Shown here piece by piece: positions 1 through 6,761 of a stretch of 6,930 bases of DNA (within the stretch, counting starts at the first letter, position 1; each line of letters begins with the position of its first letter). The notes under the pieces were generated by a model. That model ran no database searches. It was not told where the DNA came from and was given only the letters and a program-made list of their open reading frames with translations. Source of the stretch: CAZKCK01 sp964552325 (GTDB taxonomy: Bacteria > Bacteroidota > Bacteroidia > Bacteroidales > TTA-H9). Both the position numbers and the translations under genes were made by a program. The stretch spans positions 1 through 6,930 of the forward strand of contig CAZKHA010000179.1 of NCBI GenBank assembly GCA_964552325.1. Reading direction: 5' to 3'.

Positions 1-1251
1 TTATCGGCTTGTGTGTTTATTAAGTTTTTGCAAGACTTAGGCTCTCGTATCGAAGTGCGCGATCTTGTTGGTTTTCTTGCGCTTACTCAATGGATTGTAG
101 GGCCGGTTTTGGCTTACAATGTGCTACCTTATGATGAACTTTACTATATGGACGTGTCAGAAGAAGTTTACATGAATTATGTAGTTCCGGCATGTGCCGC
201 ATTGGTGTTGGGTATGTATTTTCCATTCTCTAATGAACGCATTATCAATCATGAAGATATTGACGCTATAAAGGTTTTTTTAGCTGATAAAAAACACCTC
301 GGTTTTATGATTGCCGGGATAGGAATCTTATCAGGCCTTGCCGGTGGGTTCTTGCCCAAAAGCCTTTCGTTTATGTTTTTTCTTTTGTCGGGATTGCAAT
401 TTGTTGGAATTTATATCATACTGTTTACTGACACTAAGTATAAATGGTATGCTTTTGCAGGGGTTATGGGTATGGCCGTGCTATCTGCTGTTAAAATGGG
501 AATGTTTGGCGAATTGGTCCTTTGGTTTATGTTCTCGTTGTTGGTTGTCGCTTTGGTTTTGCGTATGTCGATGATAACCAAGGTTATTATTATATCAATT
601 GGGTTTTCATTAATTTTATTAATTCAGTCAACAAAGCAAGAGTACCGCATGGCAACATGGTATGCTGAAAGCAATAAAAGCAATACCGAAATCTATAAAG
701 AGGTAGTCTCCAGTAGATTGAGCAATCCATCGATGTTATTCGAAACCAGCGTTTTGCAAAACATGGGTGCACGATTAAACCAAGGCTGGATTATCGCAAG
801 GATTATAGGCCACATGCCAAAAAAATATGATTTTGTGAAAGGAGAAACTATCGAAACGGCCTTGTATGCGGGTTTGCTTCCGCGTGTTTTAGCTCCAAAG
901 AAAGCTGTGGCAGGGGGTAGGGCAAATTTTGAGCGATTTACGGGCACCGAATTGCCTGAAACTACCAGCATGGATATTTCATTGGCCGGCGAAGGCTATG
1001 CCAATTTCGGGGTTTGGGGTGGTATCGTGTTTCTTTTTTTTGTAGGCGTTTTCTATAATGTTATCATTACCAAGGTTATAGCTATTTCTAAAAAATACCC
1101 CACTCTTGTTTTGTGGTTGCCTGTATTATTTTTTCAAGTAATTAAAGCCGAAACCGATTTTGCTACCGTATTCAACCATTTTACAAAGGCGGCCATGGTA
1201 GCTTTTATGATTTTTTGGGGCATGACCCGTGTCTTAAAACTCAAAATGTAA
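1..1251 (+). CDS. Wzy-like repeat-unit polymerase candidate, 5'-partial membrane protein
   Basis: This is probably the inner-membrane polymerase that joins lipid-linked repeat units on the periplasmic side. The frame is open from base 1 and a GTG lies at base 13, but there is no ATG near it. The sequence begins inside a segment (FIKFLQDLG) that usually follows an N-terminal helix in such proteins, so I treat the gene as cut by the window edge. Counting the GTG as residue 1, hydrophobic segments lie near residues 18-36, 54-70, 96-112, 116-138, 144-162, 166-184 and 188-205. A hydrophilic stretch of roughly 125 residues follows, then three more segments near 335-357, 364-380 and 390-408. The long loop carries RLNQGW (254-259) and ends in GEGYANFG (326-333), a pattern seen in O-antigen-polymerase-like proteins. 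The topology and the glycosyltransferase neighbours support the call. Wzy proteins have little sequence conservation, so a ligase or another polysaccharide membrane protein remains possible. It ends in TAA. Confidence 0.7.
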   Translation, partial: LSACVFIKFLQDLGSRIEVRDLVGFLALTQWIVGPVLAYNVLPYDELYYMDVSEEVYMNYVVPACAALVLGMYFPFSNERIINHEDIDAIKVFLADKKHLGFMIAGIGILSGLAGGFLPKSLSFMFFLLSGLQFVGIYIILFTDTKYKWYAFAGVMGMAVLSAVKMGMFGELVLWFMFSLLVVALVLRMSMITKVIIISIGFSLILLIQSTKQEYRMATWYAESNKSNTEIYKEVVSSRLSNPSMLFETSVLQNMGARLNQGWIIARIIGHMPKKYDFVKGETIETALYAGLLPRVLAPKKAVAGGRANFERFTGTELPETTSMDISLAGEGYANFGVWGGIVFLFFVGVFYNVIITKVIAISKKYPTLVLWLPVLFFQVIKAETDFATVFNHFTKAAMVAFMIFWGMTRVLKLKM

Positions 1252-1260
1252 TTATTGACG

Positions 1261-1276
1261 ATTAAATACCTCAAAA
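1261..1276 (+). repeat. Leader motif copy 1, before the first GT4 gene
   Basis: ATTAAATACCTCAAAA lies in the 35-base gap after the polymerase candidate, ending 10 bases before the ATG at 1287. It matches the copy at 3985-4000 in 15 of 16 positions. Its role is unknown: it could be an unstructured A-rich translation leader, a trace of past gene shuffling, or chance in AT-rich spacer. Confidence 0.4.
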
Positions 1277-1286
1277 CCTATTGATT

Positions 1287-2291
1287 ATGCGTATAAAAGT
1301 TGTTTTCTTCTTCCGAAAACCATTTACCGACTATTTCAGCATCGAAGAGCTTTTTGGGTCTATTCAGTCAGCATTGCCTACATCAGTTGAATTCGAAAAC
1401 GTTTATATGAAATGGCCGAGCAAAGGGCTTTGGTTGCGGTTTCGAAATGCGTGGGCGGCCATTAGCAAACAAGCTGATATCAATCATATAACGGGTGATG
1501 TACACTATATTGCCGCATTTTTAAGCAAGCGGAAAACCATACTTACCATTCATGATCTCGAAGTATTGAAACGGCTAAAAGGTGTTTCGCGGGCTGTGAT
1601 TAAGTTTTTTTGGTTTACCATGCCAGCCGTGCGGGTTAAATATATTACCGTTATCTCGCAATACACCAAAAACCAACTTCTTAAAGAGATAAATATTAAT
1701 CCCGATAAGGTGGTGGTAATCCATAACAGTGTGAATCCGGCCATAACATGGTCTCCGAAAGAGTTCAATACAGTATGCCCTAATATATTGCATATTGGCA
1801 CGGGGCATAATAAAAACCTTGAACGTTTGATTGAAGCTTTACAAGGTTTAAACATCCAGCTAACTATTATAGGCCATATCAAAGACCATCAAAAAGAGCT
1901 ATTAGCACGGTATTCCATCAAGTACCGCAATTTGTTTAACCTGCCTTTTGCCGAAGTTGTTCGCTGCTACCAAGAGGCCGATATTGTCTCATTTACCAGC
2001 TTATACGAAGGTTTTGGCCTTCCCATTATTGAAGCAAATGCCGTTGGGAGGCCCGTGCTTACCTCCACCACCACCTCAATGCCAGAAGTTGCCGGCGATG
2101 CTGCTTTACTAGTTGACCCAGAAAAAGTTGAGCAAATAAAAGAAGCCATTGAAAAACTCATTTCCGATGCTGGCCTGCGCGAAAAACTTGTAGCAAATGG
2201 CCGCGAGAATGTAAAGCGGTTTTTGCCTAGTGCCATAGCCCAAAAATATGCTGATTTGTATGCAAAAGTAATTCACGAAAACAAACATTAA
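1287..2291 (+). CDS. Glycosyltransferase, GT4 family (GT-B fold)
   Basis: This 334-residue retaining glycosyltransferase probably transfers a sugar from a nucleotide-sugar donor to the growing lipid-linked oligosaccharide on the cytoplasmic face of the inner membrane. The N-terminal Rossmann domain (about residues 1-150) contains an HD pair at 89-90 and the ISQYTK segment near 123-128, which is usual for GT4 proteins. The C-terminal donor-binding domain starts around HIGTGHNKNLERL (169-181), where K176 is the likely diphosphate contact. It carries the E-x7-E signature at E241 and E249 within EGFGLPIIE, followed by a typical MPEVAGDAALLVDP segment. I prefer the ATG at 1287 over an in-frame TTG six bases upstream, because MRIKVVFFF is a normal GT-B first strand. 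There are no membrane segments. The gene lies 35 bases after the polymerase candidate and 11 before the next gene. Donor, acceptor and linkage cannot be read from the sequence. Confidence 0.92.
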   Translation: MRIKVVFFFRKPFTDYFSIEELFGSIQSALPTSVEFENVYMKWPSKGLWLRFRNAWAAISKQADINHITGDVHYIAAFLSKRKTILTIHDLEVLKRLKGVSRAVIKFFWFTMPAVRVKYITVISQYTKNQLLKEININPDKVVVIHNSVNPAITWSPKEFNTVCPNILHIGTGHNKNLERLIEALQGLNIQLTIIGHIKDHQKELLARYSIKYRNLFNLPFAEVVRCYQEADIVSFTSLYEGFGLPIIEANAVGRPVLTSTTTSMPEVAGDAALLVDPEKVEQIKEAIEKLISDAGLREKLVANGRENVKRFLPSAIAQKYADLYAKVIHENKH

Positions 2292-2292
2292 C

Positions 2293-2298
2293 AGGAGG
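2293..2298 (+). promoter_or_regulatory. Near-perfect Shine-Dalgarno for the second GT4 gene
   Basis: AGGAGG, followed by T at 2299, sits 4 bases before the ATG at 2303, just after the stop of the preceding gene. It supports the chosen start. None of the other starts in this window has a comparable site, as expected for Bacteroidota, where Shine-Dalgarno sequences are uncommon. The spacing is shorter than the usual optimum of about 6-8 bases, so its contribution is uncertain. Confidence 0.55.
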
Positions 2299-2302
2299 TT
2301 GT

Positions 2303-3442
2303 ATGAAAACAGTGCTTTCATTTATTGATTGGTACTTACCTGGATACAGGGCAGGAGGTGTTTTAAAAGCTTTTGCAAATCAGGTGGCGCATTTTGAAGG
2401 AACAGTCCAGTTTAAAATCATCACCCGAAATACAGATTATTGTGAAACCACACCTTATGAAGGTGTGCCAAGCGATACCTGGGTAAGGCGCTCGCCCAAT
2501 TCCGAAGTATTTTATGCTTCCAAAACTTCTTTGGGGTTGTTTCGGAACATGGTCAAAACGCTTGATTATGATGCAGTTTATATACATGGGGTTTATTCGT
2601 TCTGGTATTCTATTCTACCTGTTTTATTGACCCGGTTTTTGCGAAACAAGCGCGTAGTTGTTTCGGCTCACGGCATGCTTGGCCGGCATAGCCTATCCGT
2701 AAAAAGCTCTAAAAAAGAGTTGTTTTTAAAAGTGGCAAGCCTGTTAGGCCTTTACAAGAATGTGATTTTTCATGCAGCCAACCAAGCCGAGGCGGATGAC
2801 GTTCGGAAAGCTATTGGTTCGAAGGCCCAGATTATGGTTGCCGAAGAACTGCCCATGAAAATGGAGTTAGCCAATTGGAAGCCAAGACCAAAGGCCGAAG
2901 CTGAGCTTCGTTTGGCAAGTGTGGCGCGTATCTCTCCCGAAAAAAACACCAAATATGCACTCGAAGTGCTAACACAATGTACAAAAGGATTAATAAGCTA
3001 CGATATTTTTGGGCCGGTATATGACGAGAATTATTGGAACGAATGCCTCGACGTAATTAAAAAAATGCCTGCCAATGTTACAGTTACATATAAAGGAAGT
3101 TTACAAGGCGACCAAGTTTTAGACACCTTATCCAATTACCACTGCATGTTTATGCCAACCAATGGCGAAAACTTTGGGCATACCATACTCGAGAGCTTTA
3201 TGTCGTCAACACCTGTCATAATCAGCCAAAACACACCTTGGCGTGAACTGTCAAACAAAAATGCTGGCTGGGATTTAGCTTTAGACAAACCTGCTGATTT
3301 TGTCGAAACCATTCAAATGGTCCTCAATGCAAACCAAGATGAATACAACAAATTTTCAGAAGGTGCTTTAAATTTTGCAAAAGCTTTTATGAGCGATACA
3401 TCAATTCTTGAACAAAACAAACGCCTATTTTGCCATGAATAA
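2303..3442 (+). CDS. Glycosyltransferase, GT4 family (GT-B fold)
   Basis: This second GT4-type glycosyltransferase (379 residues) is clearly different in sequence from the one before it. The N-terminal domain opens with a beta strand and a glycine-containing loop (YRAGGV, about residues 15-20). It has H123 in an SAHGMLGRHS segment, followed by a basic, helical LFLKVASLLGLYKN stretch that is common in bacterial GT4 enzymes. In the C-terminal domain, R209 and K214 of ARISPEKN are the expected donor-phosphate contacts. E289 and E297 of GENFGHTILE form the E-x7-E motif, and a PWREL segment follows. There is no signal peptide or membrane span. The ATG at 2303 is supported by an AGGAGG just upstream. 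The stop codon overlaps the start of the acetyltransferase gene by 8 bases. Its likely role is one sugar addition in repeat-unit assembly. The substrate is unknown. Confidence 0.92.
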   Translation: MKTVLSFIDWYLPGYRAGGVLKAFANQVAHFEGTVQFKIITRNTDYCETTPYEGVPSDTWVRRSPNSEVFYASKTSLGLFRNMVKTLDYDAVYIHGVYSFWYSILPVLLTRFLRNKRVVVSAHGMLGRHSLSVKSSKKELFLKVASLLGLYKNVIFHAANQAEADDVRKAIGSKAQIMVAEELPMKMELANWKPRPKAEAELRLASVARISPEKNTKYALEVLTQCTKGLISYDIFGPVYDENYWNECLDVIKKMPANVTVTYKGSLQGDQVLDTLSNYHCMFMPTNGENFGHTILESFMSSTPVIISQNTPWRELSNKNAGWDLALDKPADFVETIQMVLNANQDEYNKFSEGALNFAKAFMSDTSILEQNKRLFCHE

Positions 3443-3989
3443 AACAACGGATTTATCGGTTTATACCACAGCTGGTTTTTCAACGGGAGCCGGACCCTTA
3501 AAGCGGCTGCTGTGGTACTTTGTTAACATCGTTTTTTTTATTAGCCCACTTAACCCCATCAGCAAATTAAAGGTGATACTACTAAGGGTTTTTGGTGCCA
3601 AAGTTGGCCAGGGCGTGGTAATAAAACCCGCCGTTAACATCAAGTATCCCTGGAAGTTAACAATAGGAAATCACACTTGGATTGGCGAAAAAGCATGGAT
3701 TGACAACCTTGCACCGGTTACCATTGGCCATAATTGCTGTATTTCGCAAGGAGCCATGCTGTTATGTGGCAACCACAATTTTGCCAAAACAACGTTCGAT
3801 TTAATAACGAAAGAAATTGTGTTGGAAGATGGGGCATGGGTGGGTGCGTATAGTGTGGTATGCCCGGGTGTTGTTTGTGGCTCGCACAGCGTATTAGCTG
3901 TTAACTCCGTGGCCACCCGAAATCTTCTGCCCTATTCAATATACCAAGGTAATCCTGCCATAAAAGTTAAAGACCGTATTATCAATTAA
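3435..3989 (+). CDS. wcaF: WcaF-family polysaccharide O-acetyltransferase
   Basis: This cytoplasmic acetyltransferase (184 residues, close to the length of known WcaF proteins) is expected to move an acetyl group from acetyl-CoA to a hydroxyl of a sugar in the lipid-linked repeat unit. A short N-terminal part with a hydrophobic stretch (residues 25-39) precedes a left-handed beta-helix built of hexapeptide repeats, running roughly from residue 55 to 175. Family hallmarks visible are FGAKVGQGVVIKP, IKYPWKLTIG, WIGEKAWIDNLAPVTIG, the probable catalytic H114 in GNHNF, GAWVGAYSVVCPGV and the closing IYQGNPAIKVKDR. Many relatives have GNHDY where this protein has GNHNF. I chose the ATG at 3435 rather than a TTG nine codons upstream, because the family starts close to this point. 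The start overlaps the end of the previous gene in ATGAATAA, which suggests translational coupling. The name follows the colanic-acid gene, but the polymer here need not be colanic acid. Confidence 0.9.
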   Translation: MNKTTDLSVYTTAGFSTGAGPLKRLLWYFVNIVFFISPLNPISKLKVILLRVFGAKVGQGVVIKPAVNIKYPWKLTIGNHTWIGEKAWIDNLAPVTIGHNCCISQGAMLLCGNHNFAKTTFDLITKEIVLEDGAWVGAYSVVCPGVVCGSHSVLAVNSVATRNLLPYSIYQGNPAIKVKDRIIN

Positions 3990-4000
3990 ATACCCCAAAA
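3985..4000 (+). repeat. Leader motif copy 2, before the first GT2 gene
   Basis: ATTAAATACCCCAAAA spans the end of the acetyltransferase gene, including its TAA at 3987-3989, and ends 3 bases before the ATG at 4004. It differs from the copy at 1261-1276 only at one T/C position. The distance to the start codon differs between the copies (3 versus 10 bases), which argues against a strict ribosome-binding role. Confidence 0.4.
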
Positions 4001-4003
4001 GCT

Positions 4004-4765
4004 ATGAAAATTTCAGTTATCACAATCTGTTACAATAGCGCTCATTCCATTGGCGATGCTATTCAATCGGTACTAGCCCAAACTTACCCGAATGTTGAAT
4101 ATATTGTGGTTGATGGAAAATCAAAAGACACTACCGTTGAGGTGATAAAATCGTTTGGTAGCGGAATAAGCAAGTTTGTGAGCGAACCCGACAAAGGTAT
4201 CTATGATGCACTGAATAAGGGCATTAAAATGGCTACAGGCGATGTGATTGGTTTCATGCATTCTGATGACCTATACGCTAACAACCAGATTCTGACAAAA
4301 GTGGCAGCCCTTTTTGAAAAGGAAAAGACCGATTCAGTGTATGGTGACCTAGAATATGTGTACAAAGACGATACCTCAAAGGTACTACGTTATTGGAAGT
4401 CAGGAGTTTTTAGCCTCTCGAAATTAAAAATGGGCTGGATGCCACCACATCCAACCTTCTATGTAAGACGCGAGGTTTATGAAAAATACGGCTTGTTCAA
4501 CACAAACCTTAAGATATCGGCTGATTATGACACTATGCTGCGCTTTTTGGGCAAGCACCGCATCACAACAGCTTATCTGCCCGAAGTAATGGTGCGAATG
4601 CGCGTTGGCGGGGCTAGTAACCGAAGCCTTAAGAATATAATTCGTAAATCGAAAGAAGATTACCAAGCCATTAAGGATAATTCTTTTGGAAGCGTTTTTA
4701 CACTTGTTTTTAAGAATTTGCGAAAAGTAACACAGTTTATTGTCAAGGATAAAAAAACTAATTAG
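4004..4765 (+). CDS. Glycosyltransferase, GT2 family (GT-A fold), WcaA-like
   Basis: This is an inverting GT-A glycosyltransferase of 253 residues, a normal length for the soluble GT2 enzymes of polysaccharide loci. The N-terminus reads as a classic GT2 Rossmann start (SVITICYNSAHSI), followed by a VDGKSKDTT nucleotide-binding segment near residues 38-46 and SEPDKGIYDALNKG near 61-74. The metal-binding D-x-D equivalent is SDD at 87-89 (D88 and D89). The MPPHPTFYVRREVYEKYGLF segment starting at residue 146 contributes to acceptor binding and the catalytic region in this group. There are no membrane segments, so it should act on the cytoplasmic face of the inner membrane. The ATG at 4004 follows the acetyltransferase by 14 bases, and a 16-base leader motif shared with another gene lies directly upstream. 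The gene ends in TAG, in frame with the next gene. The sugar transferred cannot be inferred. Confidence 0.92.
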   Translation: MKISVITICYNSAHSIGDAIQSVLAQTYPNVEYIVVDGKSKDTTVEVIKSFGSGISKFVSEPDKGIYDALNKGIKMATGDVIGFMHSDDLYANNQILTKVAALFEKEKTDSVYGDLEYVYKDDTSKVLRYWKSGVFSLSKLKMGWMPPHPTFYVRREVYEKYGLFNTNLKISADYDTMLRFLGKHRITTAYLPEVMVRMRVGGASNRSLKNIIRKSKEDYQAIKDNSFGSVFTLVFKNLRKVTQFIVKDKKTN

Positions 4766-4771
4766 TGCCTT

Positions 4772-5611
4772 GTGGAGCCAAATGAACTTATCGTAATCCC
4801 GGTTTTTAATGAAGAAGAAAACCTCTCAGGTCTTTTACAGCAACTCAAAGGACGTGAGAATAGTGTTTTACTGGTAAATGATGGTTCCACCGATTTTAGT
4901 GCCGAAATAATTCATTCATCAGGTTTTTTGTATATCGACTTTGAAACAAACAGGGGCGTTTCCGAAGTTTACAAAGAATCGCTACGGTATGGTCTTAAAA
5001 AGGGCTACAAACGTTTTATCACCTTTGATAGCGATGGGCAGCACGACCCCAGCTACATCGATTATTTTTCAAGCCAACTAAGTGTTTGCAAACTTGTAAT
5101 TGGAAACCGTTTTACTAAAATTGATCATATACCTGAAGCCAAAGTTGCCTCCAACCTTTTTGCGACCATGATTACGAAGATGCTCTTTCAGGTTGAGTTG
5201 CCCGATGTTGCTTGCGGATTTCGTGCTTGCGATCTTACCACATTGGCGAGCAGAAACTATCGTTCACACAGCTTTGGGGTTGTTTATGAGCACCTGTTCT
5301 ATCACCTGGCCGAAAACCTTCCCCTTGCTTACGTTCCTATCCCCCCTACTTATCCGCCTTTGCCTATTTATGCCACAAAAAAGTCGGAATTGCTAAGCCT
5401 TATCGAAGCAGCCCAATGCTTTTCTACGTTACCTGCTTTAAGAATCCTGCGTCAAAAAGTTAGGCAGGAAGCTGATTTTAAAATCGAGTTGTTTGAGCAT
5501 CTATTTGAAGCAGTGTATGTTGCTCCTCATGGTTATGTATTTAGCACCAATATGAACAAAGCGTTTCGCTATTATAAAAGTTTGAAAGGAAAAATGGTTT
5601 TTAACTATTAA
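4772..5611 (+). CDS. GT2-family glycosyltransferase, DPM synthase-like, with C-terminal tail
   Basis: This 279-residue GT2 enzyme resembles the dolichyl/polyprenyl-phosphate mannose synthase branch. It starts IVIPVFNEEENL and has DGSTD at 37-41, a FDSDGQHDP segment with the D-x-D metal site at D86 and D88, GNRF soon after, and CGFRACD, equivalent to the SGFR segment of the family. Relatives transfer a sugar to polyprenyl phosphate or to a lipid-linked acceptor, and which applies here is open. No C-terminal membrane helices are visible. Instead, after about residue 217 there is a soluble, partly basic tail to residue 279 that I do not recognise. GTG at 4772 is the only plausible start: the in-frame TAG of the previous gene lies two codons upstream, and the next in-frame ATG is deep inside the domain. 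The 6-base spacing suggests translational coupling to the gene before it. Confidence 0.85.
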   Translation: MEPNELIVIPVFNEEENLSGLLQQLKGRENSVLLVNDGSTDFSAEIIHSSGFLYIDFETNRGVSEVYKESLRYGLKKGYKRFITFDSDGQHDPSYIDYFSSQLSVCKLVIGNRFTKIDHIPEAKVASNLFATMITKMLFQVELPDVACGFRACDLTTLASRNYRSHSFGVVYEHLFYHLAENLPLAYVPIPPTYPPLPIYATKKSELLSLIEAAQCFSTLPALRILRQKVRQEADFKIELFEHLFEAVYVAPHGYVFSTNMNKAFRYYKSLKGKMVFNY

Positions 5612-5620
5612 TTATTCAAC

Positions 5621-6631
5621 ATGAAGAAAGAATCTTTAAGCTATCTGTCATCACTTGATTTGCTACGTGGGCTCGCGGCTTTGGCTGTTTGCTTTTTTCA
5701 CTTTACACATGGCAATCCCGATTTCTTATCAAAAGAAAACCCGCTGTTTGTAGTTGGGCGTTATGGGTTTTTGGGTGTTGAGGTGTTTTTTGTCATTAGC
5801 GGTTTTGTTATCCCATACTCTATGTACAGGGCTGGTTATACCTTTCAAAACGTTGGCAAGTTTTTGGGTAAGCGATTTATTAGGATTGAACCCCCCTATC
5901 TTTTAAGCATTGTTATGGTGTTAGCCTTGAATTGGTTAAGTACCCTGTCGCCCTATTATCGCGGTGAAGCTTTTGTGGTAAATTTTCCCGCCTTATTCCT
6001 TCACCTGGGGTATTTGAATGCCTTTTTTCATTTCCCGTGGTATAACGATGTGTATTGGACACTCGCAATTGAGTTTCAGTATTATTTAATAATTGCTTTG
6101 GTGTTCCCCCTGTTGATTCATCGCTCTAAGGTTTATAATTATATTCTCATCCTTGCCTTGAGTGTTCTTGCCTTTGCCATAAATGAGCATAGCTTGATAT
6201 TTACATATGGTTTGTTGTTTGTAGCCGGAATCCTGCTCTTCCAAGTGCGTATCGGGTATTTGTCGCAAAAGGAGTTTGGGGCCATGTTGCTTACGGTGCT
6301 AATTCTCTTATATATCCGCTTTGATGACCGCTATTTGGTGGCCGCCCTTTTGCCCTACTTCTTTATCACCTATTTCGAGTTTACTGACAAAGTGTCGAAG
6401 TTTCTGGGGCAAATTTCCTATTCTGTTTATTTAGTTCACATTCCCATTGGCGGGAGGATTATAAACCTGAGTGAAACCTTCTTTAAGGATGAGCTAACCA
6501 GGAGCCTGATGGTGTTTGTGGCCTTGGCTGTTTCCATCTTTGCGGCCTGGGTGTTTTTTGTTGTGATTGAAAAACCTGCCATCAACTGGTCTAAAAAGCT
6601 AATATATATGAAACCCACTACACCGAAATAG
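5621..6631 (+). CDS. Acyltransferase-3 family membrane O-acyltransferase (OafA-like)
   Basis: This integral inner-membrane acyltransferase (336 residues) is expected to add an acetyl or other acyl group to a surface glycan, using a cytoplasmic acyl donor and acting at or across the membrane. Family motifs appear in order: LDLLRGLAAL with R16 and the probable catalytic H27 in FFHFTHG; GVEVFFVISGF at 52-62; KRFIRIEPPY at 84-93; YWTLAIEFQYY with W146 and E151; and LGQISYSVYLVHIP at 262-275 with H273. About ten hydrophobic segments span the protein, the last near 300-318, followed by a short basic cytoplasmic end. There is no fused SGNH hydrolase domain, so it is the short form of the family. The ATG at 5621 follows the GT2 gene by 9 bases, and this is the last gene of the tight block. 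Other members acylate antibiotics, peptidoglycan or Nod factors, but the neighbours favour polysaccharide. Confidence 0.92.
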   Translation: MKKESLSYLSSLDLLRGLAALAVCFFHFTHGNPDFLSKENPLFVVGRYGFLGVEVFFVISGFVIPYSMYRAGYTFQNVGKFLGKRFIRIEPPYLLSIVMVLALNWLSTLSPYYRGEAFVVNFPALFLHLGYLNAFFHFPWYNDVYWTLAIEFQYYLIIALVFPLLIHRSKVYNYILILALSVLAFAINEHSLIFTYGLLFVAGILLFQVRIGYLSQKEFGAMLLTVLILLYIRFDDRYLVAALLPYFFITYFEFTDKVSKFLGQISYSVYLVHIPIGGRIINLSETFFKDELTRSLMVFVALAVSIFAAWVFFVVIEKPAINWSKKLIYMKPTTPK

Positions 6632-6761
6632 CGTTTTCAAATTGGATTACGTGTCTGCATTTTAAACTATTTATGGAAATTGAAATTCGTTAATACACTG
6701 AATAACAATCTTTAGTAATTTATGGTGTGATGTTTGTTGTTAACTTGTAAAATCTACTATT
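6632..6761 (+). promoter_or_regulatory. AT-rich intergenic gap, probable promoter region of the lipoprotein gene
   Basis: This is the only long gap in the window. It separates the polysaccharide block from the lipoprotein gene. GATGTTTG at 6729-6736 is one base off the Bacteroidota -7 consensus TAnnTTTG and lies at a suitable distance from the ATG at 6762, but I see no good TTTG -33 element at the usual spacing. I also find no stem-loop followed by a T tract that would end the upstream operon. The promoter assignment therefore rests mainly on the gap and the change of gene type. Confidence 0.3.

Noticed and set aside
590..971. Overlapping minus-strand open frames of 60 and 92 codons opposite the polymerase candidate
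   Set aside because: They lie wholly opposite a convincing membrane-protein gene, have no recognisable motifs, and are typical antisense shadows of hydrophobic coding sequence.
1034..1041. Run of eight T bases as a possible slippage or frameshift site
   Set aside because: The frame is intact through it and the run falls in a phenylalanine-rich membrane helix, so ordinary coding explains it.
1281..1286. TTG at 1281 as the start of the first GT4 gene
   Set aside because: The ATG six bases downstream gives the normal GT-B first strand, and there is no upstream site favouring the TTG.
1550..2321. Several minus-strand open frames of 70 to 110 codons opposite the first GT4 gene
   Set aside because: The plus-strand gene has full GT4 signatures. 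The antisense frames overlap each other and show no family features.
3408..3434. TTG at 3408 as the start of the acetyltransferase
   Set aside because: It would add nine residues not expected in WcaF proteins and enlarge the overlap with the GT4 gene. The ATG at 3435 fits the family start.
1249..5618. TAATTATT after the stops at 1249 and 5609 as a second shared spacer motif
   Set aside because: It is only eight bases of AT-rich spacer that includes the stop codon, which is easily expected by chance.
6632..6761. Intrinsic terminator after the acyltransferase gene
   Set aside because: I searched for a GC-containing stem followed by a T run and found only weak AT-rich complementarity, including a GTTAAC palindrome too short to count.
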